A DNA stretch of 14,482 nt from Oscillospiraceae bacterium (GTDB lineage: Bacteria > Bacillota_A > Clostridia > Oscillospirales > JAAYXM01). The translations under genes were made by a program, and so were the position numbers. Under the pieces are notes generated by a model. It did not search any database. It saw only the letters and a program-made list of their open reading frames with translations, and had not been told where the DNA came from. Where the stretch lies: assembly GCA_017408185.1 (NCBI GenBank), contig JAFQVE010000310.1:1-14482 (forward strand). The letters run 5' to 3'. Of the stretch, positions 1-7,318 are shown piece by piece (within the stretch, counting starts at the first letter, position 1; each line of letters begins with the position of its first letter).

Positions 1-610
1 ATATGCAAAGGATGGCGAGGTGCTTTTGCGTGTTACCGGAAAGGCAAAAACAGAAGAAGAGGCAGATGCAATAACGCGCCCTGTTATAGAGAGAGTTGAA
101 GAGATTTTAGGTGATGTTGTATACGGTGTTGATATTCCGTCTCTTCACGCTGCGGCATTTGAAATCCTCCGCGAGAAAAGGCTCACCCTTGCAACTGCAG
201 AGTCGTGCACCGGTGGGCTGTGTGCAAAGCTTATTACCGATATTCCCGGCTCGTCCGAGGTGTTCTACGGTGGGGTGTGCGCATACACAAACGATATAAA
301 GATGAAAGTTCTCGGAATAGAGAGCGAGCTTCTCGGCACATACGGTGCTGTTAGTGAGGAATGCGCGCGGGCACTGTCAGCCGCTGCGTGCGAAAAATTC
401 GGAACGGATGCAGGCATTGGCGTTACAGGCTATGCAGATCCGAACTCCGGAGACGAAAAGAACCCGGGTGGAACAGTTTATGTTGCCGTAACCGTAAAGG
501 GAGAGACGGTATGTTCAAAAATTTATCAGCCGCGCGGGAGAGAGCTTGCAAAGGAACGCGCTGCACAGGAAGCCTTCAATCTTCTGCGCCGTGCAGTGGA
601 GGGGTTATAA
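1..610 (+). CDS. cinA: CinA family protein, 3' part (NMN amidohydrolase-type C-terminal domain)
   Basis: The gene enters from the left edge; the reading frame begins at base 2 and shows 202 residues before TAA at 608-610. The GTG at base 20 is not a likely start, because the frame is open to the edge and the residues before it (ending DGEV) already fit CinA. The visible part holds the end of the middle linker domain (GEVLLRVTGKAKTEEEA) and then the whole C-terminal CinA/PncC domain, with its hallmark TAESCTGG at bases 194-217, PGSSEVFYGG, and GAVSEECA. Family knowledge: this domain deamidates nicotinamide mononucleotide in pyridine nucleotide salvage; full CinA also has an N-terminal molybdopterin-binding-like domain, which would lie outside the window. 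The usual TGIAGP...KPVGTV stretch reads TGYADP...NPGGTV here, a divergent version. The next gene follows after 2 bases, so they are probably co-transcribed. Family call is secure; activity is inferred. Confidence 0.93.
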   Translation, partial: YAKDGEVLLRVTGKAKTEEEADAITRPVIERVEEILGDVVYGVDIPSLHAAAFEILREKRLTLATAESCTGGLCAKLITDIPGSSEVFYGGVCAYTNDIKMKVLGIESELLGTYGAVSEECARALSAAACEKFGTDAGIGVTGYADPNSGDEKNPGGTVYVAVTVKGETVCSKIYQPRGRELAKERAAQEAFNLLRRAVEGL

Positions 611-612
611 CT

Positions 613-1146
613 ATGCCTAACATAGAAAAAACTTTAAGCCAAAAATATCATTTCAAAGGCAAAATAATGAACATCCGCGAGGATGAGGTAGAGCTTTGCG
701 GGAGGAAAACAACCCGTGAGGTTTGTGAGCATTGCGATGGAGTGGCGGTACTTCCGGTTACTGATAACGGTGAAATAATTCTCGTTTCGCAGTACCGTTA
801 TCCGTTTGAACTTGAAATACTTGAAGCTCCTGCCGGCAAGGTGGACGGTGATGAGCCGCATTTTGACTGCGGAGTGCGTGAGCTTAGCGAGGAAACCGGA
901 TATACCGCGGACGAAATGAAATATCTCGGGTTTGTCTATCCGTCGCCGGGATGCATGACAGAAAGGATACATTTATATCTTGCAACAGGACTTCACGAGG
1001 GGGAGGCGCATCCGGACGAGGGAGAATTTTTGCAAATTAAAAAAATCAAGCTCACCGATGCGCTTTCAATGTGCGATGAGGGGAGAATAGACGATGCAAA
1101 GACCGCTGTGCTTATTTTGCGTGCAGCGAGACTGCTCGGATTATAA
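613..1146 (+). CDS. nudF: Nudix hydrolase, ADP-ribose pyrophosphatase type
   Basis: A 177-residue protein. The ATG at 613 is chosen because GGAGGGG (about 598-604) lies 8 bases upstream and the protein then has the usual length of the family; the frame is open further upstream only inside cinA. A perfect Nudix box (GX5EX7REUXEEXGU) runs from G75 to Y97, with E81, R89-E90-L91, E93-E94 and G96. Just before it, YRYPFELEILEAPAGK is typical of ADP-ribose pyrophosphatases of the NudF/YqkG group. Family knowledge: these cytoplasmic, Mg-dependent enzymes hydrolyse ADP-ribose to AMP and ribose 5-phosphate, keeping NAD breakdown products low. That suits the neighbour cinA, whose C-terminal domain belongs to NAD salvage. 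It starts 2 bases after cinA and ends 30 bases before walR. Nudix membership is certain; ADP-ribose as substrate is likely but not proven, and the symbol is by family resemblance. Confidence 0.92.
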   Translation: MPNIEKTLSQKYHFKGKIMNIREDEVELCGRKTTREVCEHCDGVAVLPVTDNGEIILVSQYRYPFELEILEAPAGKVDGDEPHFDCGVRELSEETGYTADEMKYLGFVYPSPGCMTERIHLYLATGLHEGEAHPDEGEFLQIKKIKLTDALSMCDEGRIDDAKTAVLILRAARLLGL

Positions 1147-1176
1147 TAAAAATCAGTCGTTTGGGAGGATAACGAT

Positions 1177-1875
1177 ATGGATAAGAAAATTCTTGTTGTC
1201 GAGGATGAAAAGGCAATTGCCGATATTCTTGACTTTAATTTGAAAAAGGAAGGCTACACCGTAGTTTGCGCATACGACGGTGAGGATGGGCTTTCCCATG
1301 CGCTGGAGGACAAACCAGACCTTATTCTTCTTGATGTTATGTTGCCGAAGCTTGACGGCTTTGAGGTATGCAAGGCAGTGAGAAAGACCTCTAATGTGCC
1401 GATCATTATGCTTACGGCGCGCGAAGAAGAGGTTGACAAAATTCTCGGACTTGAGCTTGGGGCGGATGATTATATAACAAAGCCGTTTTCAATGCGTGAG
1501 CTGATGGCGAGAATAAAGGCAAATGTAAGAAGAAGCACCGTTTCCCCGGCGGGAACGGAGGATACGGGCGATGAAAACCGCCTTGTGTTCGGTAATATTG
1601 TGATAAATTTAAAGAGCCTTGACGTAAAGAAAAACGGAGAAAAGCTTGAGCTTACTCCGCGTGAGTTTGATCTTATAAAGTTTCTCGCAACACAGCCGAA
1701 TCAGGTTTTTTCGCGTGAGGAGCTTATGGAACATGTGTGGAAGTATGACTATTACGGAGACCTTCGCACGGTTGACGTTACGGTGCGCCGTCTTCGTGAA
1801 AAGCTTGAGGACGATCCGGCAAATCCGATGCGCATAGTGACGCGCCGCGGTGCTGGTTATATGTTTTCTGATTGA
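1177..1875 (+). CDS. walR: WalR (YycF)-like response regulator, OmpR/PhoB family
   Basis: A 232-residue DNA-binding response regulator. The ATG at 1177 has GGGAGG (1163-1168) 8 bases upstream. The receiver domain (about 1-118) has the acidic pair E9-D10, phospho-acceptor D53 in [10 protein letters not shown]80 and K102. A short linker rich in T, E and D leads to a winged-helix domain (about 135-230) with [28 protein letters not shown] and IVTRRGAGY. The N-terminus ([20 protein letters not shown]) and [13 protein letters not shown] are very close to what I recall of Bacillus WalR. Family knowledge: WalR controls peptidoglycan hydrolases and cell-wall homeostasis and is often essential in low-GC Firmicutes. 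The downstream kinase and WalH/I/J-RlmH neighbours support WalR over PhoP or another OmpR paralogue. No clear promoter lies in the 30-base gap before it, so it may be read from upstream. Confidence 0.93.
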   Translation: MDKKILVVEDEKAIADILDFNLKKEGYTVVCAYDGEDGLSHALEDKPDLILLDVMLPKLDGFEVCKAVRKTSNVPIIMLTAREEEVDKILGLELGADDYITKPFSMRELMARIKANVRRSTVSPAGTEDTGDENRLVFGNIVINLKSLDVKKNGEKLELTPREFDLIKFLATQPNQVFSREELMEHVWKYDYYGDLRTVDVTVRRLREKLEDDPANPMRIVTRRGAGYMFSD

Positions 1876-1910
1876 TAATATTCTGACCGGAGAGGGAGTG
1901 TTCTTGCGGT

Positions 1911-3665
1911 ATGCGTTCGCTTCAGATGAGGCTCGTGCTTGTGCTCGTGCTGCTTATTGTTTCTGTAATGGTAATTGTCGGGACCTTTATGCTCAATCAG
2001 GTTTCGGTATACTATTTTGACGATTTCACAGAGCAGATGAACTCGGTTTTCAACGCCGAGGTATTTGCTGTACTCAAAAACGAAGCGAGGGCGGAAAACG
2101 GGGCGGAAAGGCTCTCTCTGGCGCTTGAGGCATATTCCTCTTCGATGAGAATAAGCGGATACCGTAATTATTACATACTCGACGGAAAAACGGGGCAAAC
2201 GCTTTTCGGTTCAAATGATGACGAGGTTGTGAGAACGCCTGCAATCATTTCTGCACTCGGCGGAAAAATCGGTCAGGAAAAGAGAATATCAAGCGGATAT
2301 ATCGACCGCGCAAATCCGATAGTTGTGGATGATGAAGTAAAATATATTGTTTATATAAAGGATACAAAGCAGGATCAACAGCGCCTTACGGCGTCAATGT
2401 TTATGATTATTCTGCGAACGATGGTTTTTGCACTTCTTTTCGCGGTGATTTTAAGCTTTTTCTTCGCAAAAACAATAACAACACCGATTGAAAACATAAC
2501 CAAGGGTGCAAAAAAGCTTTCAATGGGTGAACTGGAGTATGAGCTTGCCGTCGAGTCAAATGATGAGATAGGAACGCTTACCGAAACTTTTAATGACATG
2601 GCAGCAGCACTCAATGCAACACTTGCAAAGGTGGAGGATGAGCGAAATAAGCTTGACACGCTCTTCCTTTATATGACAGACGGGGTTACCGCGTTTTCCG
2701 GTGACGGGACGTTGATTCACTATAATCCGGCGGCTGTTGAAATGCTGTCCTTTGATACGGAAAAGGATAAGACTTATGCAGAAATCTTTAAGGATCTCGG
2801 CGTGGATTTTTCATCACTTTCCGGTATGGACGGAAGCTTTGAGGAATATAATATGGAAACCGGTGAAAAAACCCTGAAGGTCAGCTTCGCGCGCTTCGGG
2901 ACCGAGGCGGAGGAAGCGGGTGGCGTTATTGCCATTATTCACGACTTCACAACAGCAGCAAAGCTTGAAAACTCACGGCGCGAGTTTGTTGCAAATGTAT
3001 CCCATGAGCTTCGCACGCCGCTGACAAACGTTAAGAGCTATACAGAGACTCTTGCGGAAGCACCGGATGCACCGCCGGAGATGCGGGAGCGCTTCTTTGA
3101 TGTTATTCTCAACGAAACGGATAGAATGACGAGAATAGTGAAGGATCTCCTGACACTGTCTCGCCTTGACAGTGCGAAAATGGACTGGAAGCACGAAACC
3201 TTTTCCATGCGTAAAAGCGTTGAAAATGCTTACCGCGCAATGGAAATGGAGGCACGCCGTTGCGGTCACAAGCTTACGCTTTCGGTAGATGCGTCGCTTC
3301 CTGATTTTTACGGTGACCGCGAACGTATAGAGCAGGTGTTTATAAACCTTCTTTCAAATGCCGTAAAGTATACGGGTAAGGACGGAAAGATAGATTTTTC
3401 TGCAGAAAATTATGATGACTTCATAAAGATAACCGTAAAAGATAACGGAATAGGCATTCCGGAAAAGGATATTCCGCGTCTGTTTGAGAGGTTTTACCGC
3501 GTTGATAAGGCACGAAGCCGCGAAATGGGCGGCACAGGTCTCGGGCTTGCCATTGCAAAGGAAATTGCAGAGCACCACGGCGGAGAAATAAAGATAGAAA
3601 GTGTTTACGGAAAAGGCACAACAGCGTCTGTAACCCTTCCAAAGGAAGGTAAGGTGGAAGAATAA
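1911..3665 (+). CDS. walK: WalK (YycG)-like membrane sensor histidine kinase
   Basis: A 584-residue kinase. Domains in order: TM1 about 7-29; an extracytoplasmic sensor region about 30-160; TM2 about 162-187; HAMP about 188-240; a cytoplasmic PAS-like domain about 245-350; HisKA with phospho-acceptor H365 in FVANVSHELRTPL; and HATPase_c with N483 of the N box, DNGIGIP 511-517, the F box FERFYRVD 525-532 and GGTGLGLAI 540-548. This layout and length fit WalK. Family knowledge: WalK phosphorylates and dephosphorylates WalR in response to cell-wall status. The ATG at 1911 follows a purine-rich GGAGAGGGAG stretch (about 1889-1898), a rather long 12 bases away; Met6 would be an alternative start. 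The gene lies 35 bases after walR and its TAA overlaps the ATG of the next gene by one base, indicating tight coupling. Confidence 0.93.
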   Translation: MRSLQMRLVLVLVLLIVSVMVIVGTFMLNQVSVYYFDDFTEQMNSVFNAEVFAVLKNEARAENGAERLSLALEAYSSSMRISGYRNYYILDGKTGQTLFGSNDDEVVRTPAIISALGGKIGQEKRISSGYIDRANPIVVDDEVKYIVYIKDTKQDQQRLTASMFMIILRTMVFALLFAVILSFFFAKTITTPIENITKGAKKLSMGELEYELAVESNDEIGTLTETFNDMAAALNATLAKVEDERNKLDTLFLYMTDGVTAFSGDGTLIHYNPAAVEMLSFDTEKDKTYAEIFKDLGVDFSSLSGMDGSFEEYNMETGEKTLKVSFARFGTEAEEAGGVIAIIHDFTTAAKLENSRREFVANVSHELRTPLTNVKSYTETLAEAPDAPPEMRERFFDVILNETDRMTRIVKDLLTLSRLDSAKMDWKHETFSMRKSVENAYRAMEMEARRCGHKLTLSVDASLPDFYGDRERIEQVFINLLSNAVKYTGKDGKIDFSAENYDDFIKITVKDNGIGIPEKDIPRLFERFYRVDKARSREMGGTGLGLAIAKEIAEHHGGEIKIESVYGKGTTASVTLPKEGKVEE

Positions 3666-5014
3666 TGAGCACGACGAGGGAAAGAATAAAAAATGTGTTC
3701 ATATGCCTTTTGCTTGTGGGAATGCTTTATCTTACTTATACCGTATGGTTTTTTGACAGCCCGTTTGAAACTGTCGGAACAGACAATCTGTTCGGCATAG
3801 ATATGAGCTTTAATACTTCCGGCGAGGGTGAGGGCACAGATCTTGACGTGTTCGGAATACGGCCTATGAGCATTTATGTAAAAGGGGACGGATTCTCCCG
3901 TGCATCTGTTTATGAAAGCGAAAGGACGGATGCGATATACAAGTCTTTGCGTCCGCTTCTTGCGCGGGTATTCGATTTTCACGGTGATATGAAGGCTGCA
4001 GATGCCAAAGTGTGGGAAGAAAAGCTTTCCGGGAATGGCGTTTTGCTCGACTATTTCGGAAATATTCCGACAGGGGCAATTTGTACGTGGCTCGGTGCAG
4101 ATGTTGAAGATAATTTATATTCCGGAAGGTATTATCTGCTCTCTGCAGATGAAAGAAATGTAAAATTATATGTCAAAAACCCGAATGAGGATGAAGTGTA
4201 TTCGGTGAACACCTCTGTTTCTTCGGAGGAGCTGATGTCAATTGCTGCGGGTGTAAATGCAGTGGATGCCGTTCTTGCCGGTAACAGCGAGGTGAAGGAC
4301 TTTGAGGCAATAAACCGGGAAACGGTGATTGCTTCCGCTTCGTCAAAGCCTGCCGTAATTTCTGCATATAACACATATGCGACGTTTTCCGCTTCTGTTA
4401 CGGATGGCTGTCTTGCTGCGTTTTCCCTGGGGGATGTTTCGCCCGGAACATATTCGGAGGCGGACGGCACGCAGGTATATATTGCCGATATGGTAACGAT
4501 GAAAATATCACCCGCAGGGCTTGTGTCATATACGGATCCGCGCGAGGAAGCCGATGAGACAATAGGAATAAGCGTAGAGCATAAGGGCGAGCGCGCTCTC
4601 CTTTTTGAAAAAACTGAGGCAGCGCGTAAAATTGCGGCAACCCTTGCTTCAAAGCTCCCGGGAGCAGGAGGCATATATCTTATATCGGCTTTGGAAAACG
4701 GCAATGAGGCCGAAGTGATTTTCGGGAGACATATTAACGGGATTCCGGTGGATATGAATTCCGGCACTTATTTTATGAGGGTTAGCTTTCGCGGTGAGAT
4801 GATAAGTGATGTCAGGGCAAATCTGCGGGGATATGATATAACCTCTCAAAGTGCAGATGTTCTGAATTTGAGGCTTGTCGCTGCGGCGGTTTCCGGAATG
4901 GGAAAGAAAGGCGACGTAAGCTTGCGATATGCCGATGGCGGCAACGCAATGCTTTCTCCGTCATGGTTTATTCTGTCCGAAAAGGAGAATGAAAATGAAC
5001 TGGTCGAGAGCTAA
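3665..5014 (+). CDS. walH: WalH (YycH)-like membrane-anchored regulator of WalRK
   Basis: A 449-residue protein with one N-terminal membrane helix (about residues 10-30, preceded by RERIK) and a long extracytoplasmic domain with no enzyme motif that I recognise. Its start overlaps the walK stop codon by one base (TAATG). The call rests on three points: its place directly after walK and before a WalI-like gene, its length (YycH is around 440-455 residues), and the single-anchor topology. The C-terminal LSPSWFIL resembles the end of YycH/YycI-type domains. Family knowledge: in Bacillus YycH and YycI lie outside the membrane and restrain WalK, while in Staphylococcus they activate it. Sequence similarity to the named proteins is weak by eye, so the family call is mainly from context. 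The C-terminus overlaps the next gene by 20 bases. Confidence 0.7.
   Translation: MSTTRERIKNVFICLLLVGMLYLTYTVWFFDSPFETVGTDNLFGIDMSFNTSGEGEGTDLDVFGIRPMSIYVKGDGFSRASVYESERTDAIYKSLRPLLARVFDFHGDMKAADAKVWEEKLSGNGVLLDYFGNIPTGAICTWLGADVEDNLYSGRYYLLSADERNVKLYVKNPNEDEVYSVNTSVSSEELMSIAAGVNAVDAVLAGNSEVKDFEAINRETVIASASSKPAVISAYNTYATFSASVTDGCLAAFSLGDVSPGTYSEADGTQVYIADMVTMKISPAGLVSYTDPREEADETIGISVEHKGERALLFEKTEAARKIAATLASKLPGAGGIYLISALENGNEAEVIFGRHINGIPVDMNSGTYFMRVSFRGEMISDVRANLRGYDITSQSADVLNLRLVAAAVSGMGKKGDVSLRYADGGNAMLSPSWFILSEKENENELVES
4982..4987 (+). promoter_or_regulatory. Ribosome binding site that sets the walI start
   Basis: AAGGAG lies 7 bases before the ATG at 4995. A second in-frame ATG at 4989 is only 1 base from this site and so is unlikely to be used. 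Choosing 4995 gives a protein that begins MNWSRAKT, matching the MDW-type beginning of YycI proteins. The site lies within the 3' end of walH. Confidence 0.75.
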
Positions 5015-5816
5015 AACAATTCTTATCGCTTTGCTTCTTGCTGTGGATGTGTTCCTTCTTGTGGTATACATATCGCGCGATAATGGAGTGAGAAAAGATG
5101 AAATGGCTTTGCGTGCGGATGTCTGCAGCATTCTTTCTGCACAGGGGATAGATGTGGATGAGACGCTTGTTCCGCTCGATTCAGTAGGAATCCGTCCGGC
5201 TGTATTGCAGAGAAAAACGGATATGAAAAAAGCCGCTGTATCATTTTTCGGAAATGTGACTGAGGAAAAAAGCGGAGAAAGCATTACCTACTCCGGTGAA
5301 GGTGGGAGCGTCATGTTCTCAAATGATGTGTTTTCGCTCGTTTATGAATCAGGAAAAAGCATAGACGATGAGGACTCGGCAAAAGCTCTTGCAAAAGATG
5401 TCGCAGGGAGCTTCGCCGTAACGGATGGGATGCGTGACTATACCTGCCGGTCTGATGAAGGAGGATACAGCATAGGGATTTCACAGATGTTTTCCGGCGT
5501 TCCGGTGTTTGATTGCGGGATAGAGGTCAGAATCTCTGCGTCGGGAAGCGTGATTGCTTCGGGGAAATTCATTGGCAAGGGTGTGCGCGTTCCGACTGAC
5601 GGAAAAGTGATGAAAACCTCCGCCCTCCTTCTTTCATTTGCTGACGGAGCGGTGAAAGAAGCGCTGTGTCCCTTGAAGGTTTCTTCGGTGACGCTCGGAT
5701 ACATCTCAAAAACTCCGGCTGCAGGAAGGGTTTCAATGTCTCCGACGCTTTGCGTAACGACTGACAAAGGCGTGTTTTACGTTGATATGCAGAGCGGCAA
5801 ATTTGTAAGCGCATAA
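4995..5816 (+). CDS. walI: WalI (YycI)-like membrane-anchored regulator of WalRK
   Basis: A 273-residue protein. The beginning MNWSRAKTILIALLLAVDVF matches the characteristic start of YycI (a Met-Asp/Asn-Trp followed by a TKT/AKT-like stretch and then a single membrane helix, here about residues 7-26). The remainder is extracytoplasmic, with ISQMFSGVPVFDCGIEV and a C-terminal VTTDKGVFYVDMQSGKFV resembling the PepSY-like repeats of the YycH/YycI fold. Family knowledge: YycI pairs with YycH in the membrane and adjusts WalK activity. The gene overlaps walH by 20 bases, so the two are translated together. It is followed by a 162-base gap that carries a new promoter for murA. The N-terminal signature plus its position make this call stronger than the walH call. 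Confidence 0.8.
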   Translation: MNWSRAKTILIALLLAVDVFLLVVYISRDNGVRKDEMALRADVCSILSAQGIDVDETLVPLDSVGIRPAVLQRKTDMKKAAVSFFGNVTEEKSGESITYSGEGGSVMFSNDVFSLVYESGKSIDDEDSAKALAKDVAGSFAVTDGMRDYTCRSDEGGYSIGISQMFSGVPVFDCGIEVRISASGSVIASGKFIGKGVRVPTDGKVMKTSALLLSFADGAVKEALCPLKVSSVTLGYISKTPAAGRVSMSPTLCVTTDKGVFYVDMQSGKFVSA

Positions 5817-5820
5817 AAAT

Positions 5821-5872
5821 TTTACAAAATATACAAATAATCTTTGCATTTTGCAGAGAAGTCTGCTATAAT
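5821..5872 (+). promoter_or_regulatory. Extended -10 promoter with A/T-rich upstream element, for murA
   Basis: The -35 box TTGCAT (5844-5849) and a perfect -10 TATAAT (5867-5872) are separated by 17 bases, with TGC just before the -10 box (extended -10). Upstream, 5822-5840 holds two near-copies of a 9-base A/T-rich unit (TACAAAATA, TACAAATAA), which could serve as an UP element. An inverted repeat GCAGA (5853-5857) / TCTGC (5862-5866) sits inside the spacer and could be an operator or chance. The predicted transcript start is near 5879, giving a leader of about 100 bases before murA. Confidence 0.75.
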
Positions 5873-5966
5873 TTTAATTGGTGGATTTCAGATTTGAATT
5901 TTATCAGATTTATGATTAAAAACACTTGCTTTTTGGCAGAATGATAAATGAGTATGATAGGAAAAA

Positions 5967-5972
5967 GAGGTG
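5967..5972 (+). promoter_or_regulatory. Ribosome binding site that favours a TTG start for murA
   Basis: GAGGTG is complementary to the 16S rRNA 3' end and lies 6 bases before TTG at 5979. The competing GTG at 5970 is part of this site and has no good site of its own. Starting at TTG gives an N-terminus MTKYVIEGG, which fits MurA proteins. Confidence 0.7.
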
Positions 5973-5978
5973 CCGGTA

Positions 5979-7262
5979 TTGACAAAGTATGTTATAGAAG
6001 GTGGCTATAAGCTGCGCGGTGAAGTTACCATAAGCGGTGCTAAAAATGCCGCTGTTGCGATTATACCGGCGGCTCTTCTTGTTGACGGTACATGCAGAAT
6101 AGAAAACATTCCCGAAATTCGTGATGTAACGCTTATGCTTGATCTTTTGCGCGATATAGGCGCGGATGTCAGGCTTATAAATCGAAATTGTGTTGAGATA
6201 AATGCCGCGAAAATCCGTACCACACGTGCGGATTATGATATGGCAAGAAAGATCCGTGCATCTTATTATCTTATCGGCGCTCTTCTGGGGCGTTTCGGTT
6301 CAGCTCAGGTTGCTTTGCCCGGCGGCTGTAATTTCGGTGACCGCCCGATTGACCAGCACACCAAGGCGTTCAAGCTGCTCGGTGCTGCAGTTGATGTTCA
6401 GAACGGTTATGTAATTGCTGAGTCTCACGGCAGGTTATCGGCATCGTCGATATATTTTGATGTTGTTTCCGTCGGCGCTACGATGAATGCAATGCTCGCA
6501 GCAGTGCTTGCAGATGGCACAACCATTATTGAAAATGCGGCAAAAGAACCGCATATTGTTGACCTTGCAAACTTCTTAAACTCTATGGGCGCAAATGTCA
6601 GCGGTGCGGGTACGGACGTTATAAAGGTGCGCGGCGTCAAGAAAATGGAGGGCGGCTCTTATACGATAATTCCCGATCAGATTGAGGCGGGAACCTATAT
6701 GGCTGCAGTTGCTGCGGCAGGCGGAGAAGTGCTTGTCCGCAACATTATCCCGAAGCATCTTGACTGCATAACATCAAAGCTCCTCGAAATGGGCGTTGAG
6801 GTTACCGAGCATGATGATTCTCTTTTGATAAAGAGAACAAAGCCTCTTTCAAATACGAACATTAAAACATTGCCGTATCCCGGATTTCCTACGGATATGC
6901 AGCCGCAGGCAACGGTTATCCTCACTCTTGCAAACGGTATGAGCATTGTTACCGAGGGTGTATGGGACAGCCGTTACCAGTATGTTGAAGAGCTTCGCAG
7001 AATGGGTGCAAAAATTCAGGTTGACGGAAAAACCGCTGTTGTCGAGGGGGTTGATTCGCTTACCGGCGCTCCGGTGCGTGCGTGTGATTTGCGCGCGGGT
7101 GCGGCTCTCGTTATTGCAGGTCTTGCCGCAAACGGAATAACGGAGGTTGAGGACATTCTCCATATTGAGCGTGGCTATGAGCACATTGTGGAAAAGCTTA
7201 CAGCGCTGGGTGCACACATCAGAATGGTTGAAGACAATATCCCTGTTGCAAAGGCACAATAG
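5979..7262 (+). CDS. murA: MurA, UDP-N-acetylglucosamine 1-carboxyvinyltransferase
   Basis: A 427-residue enzyme from the TTG at 5979 (430 if GTG at 5970 is used). It transfers enolpyruvate from PEP to UDP-GlcNAc, the first committed step of peptidoglycan synthesis, in the cytoplasm. Visible hallmarks: K22-N23 in ISGAKNAA; the active-site loop with catalytic C117 in PGGCNFGDRPID; PDQIEAGTY; and the catalytic Asp D306 in YPGFPTDMQ. The Cys at 117, rather than Asp, is the form inhibited by fosfomycin. Length agrees with the family (about 420-430). Many Firmicutes carry two murA genes; which paralogue this is cannot be told. It sits between walI and walJ, the unusual part of this locus, with its own promoter upstream and a hairpin just after its stop. 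Confidence 0.96.
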   Translation: MTKYVIEGGYKLRGEVTISGAKNAAVAIIPAALLVDGTCRIENIPEIRDVTLMLDLLRDIGADVRLINRNCVEINAAKIRTTRADYDMARKIRASYYLIGALLGRFGSAQVALPGGCNFGDRPIDQHTKAFKLLGAAVDVQNGYVIAESHGRLSASSIYFDVVSVGATMNAMLAAVLADGTTIIENAAKEPHIVDLANFLNSMGANVSGAGTDVIKVRGVKKMEGGSYTIIPDQIEAGTYMAAVAAAGGEVLVRNIIPKHLDCITSKLLEMGVEVTEHDDSLLIKRTKPLSNTNIKTLPYPGFPTDMQPQATVILTLANGMSIVTEGVWDSRYQYVEELRRMGAKIQVDGKTAVVEGVDSLTGAPVRACDLRAGAALVIAGLAANGITEVEDILHIERGYEHIVEKLTALGAHIRMVEDNIPVAKAQ

Positions 7263-7270
7263 AGAAAACG

Positions 7271-7300
7271 AAGGAACGGAAATCTCGCCGTTCCTTTATT
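7271..7300 (+). terminator. Hairpin between murA and walJ, possible weak terminator or attenuator
   Basis: AAGGAACGG (7271-7279) pairs perfectly with CCGTTCCTT (7288-7296) around an 8-base loop. Only a short T-rich tail (TTTATT) follows, so termination would be partial. walJ begins 22 bases later with its own AAGGAG site (7306-7311). Partial read-through from murA into walJ-rlmH is the likely outcome. Confidence 0.6.
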
Positions 7301-7318
7301 GATAAAAGGAGAGTTACA

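Noticed and set aside
361..612. N-terminal extension of the Nudix protein beginning at 361
   Set aside because: This part is read out of frame through cinA; the Nudix protein has a good ribosome site and its natural beginning at 613.
4132..4767. Long - strand frame of 211 codons opposite walH
   Set aside because: It is rich in Ser, Ala and Pro with no family signature or ribosome site and lies antisense to a well-supported gene in a continuous operon.
5820..5840. WalR binding box upstream of murA (TTTACA ... TATACA)
   Set aside because: The half-sites are 3 bases apart rather than 5, and the second departs from the consensus; better seen as an A/T-rich upstream element.
5941..5982. A 13-codon leader ORF (ATG 5941 to TGA 5980-5982) overlapping the murA TTG start
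   Set aside because: No ribosome site precedes its ATG and the peptide has no attenuator-like run of residues; the overlap is probably chance.
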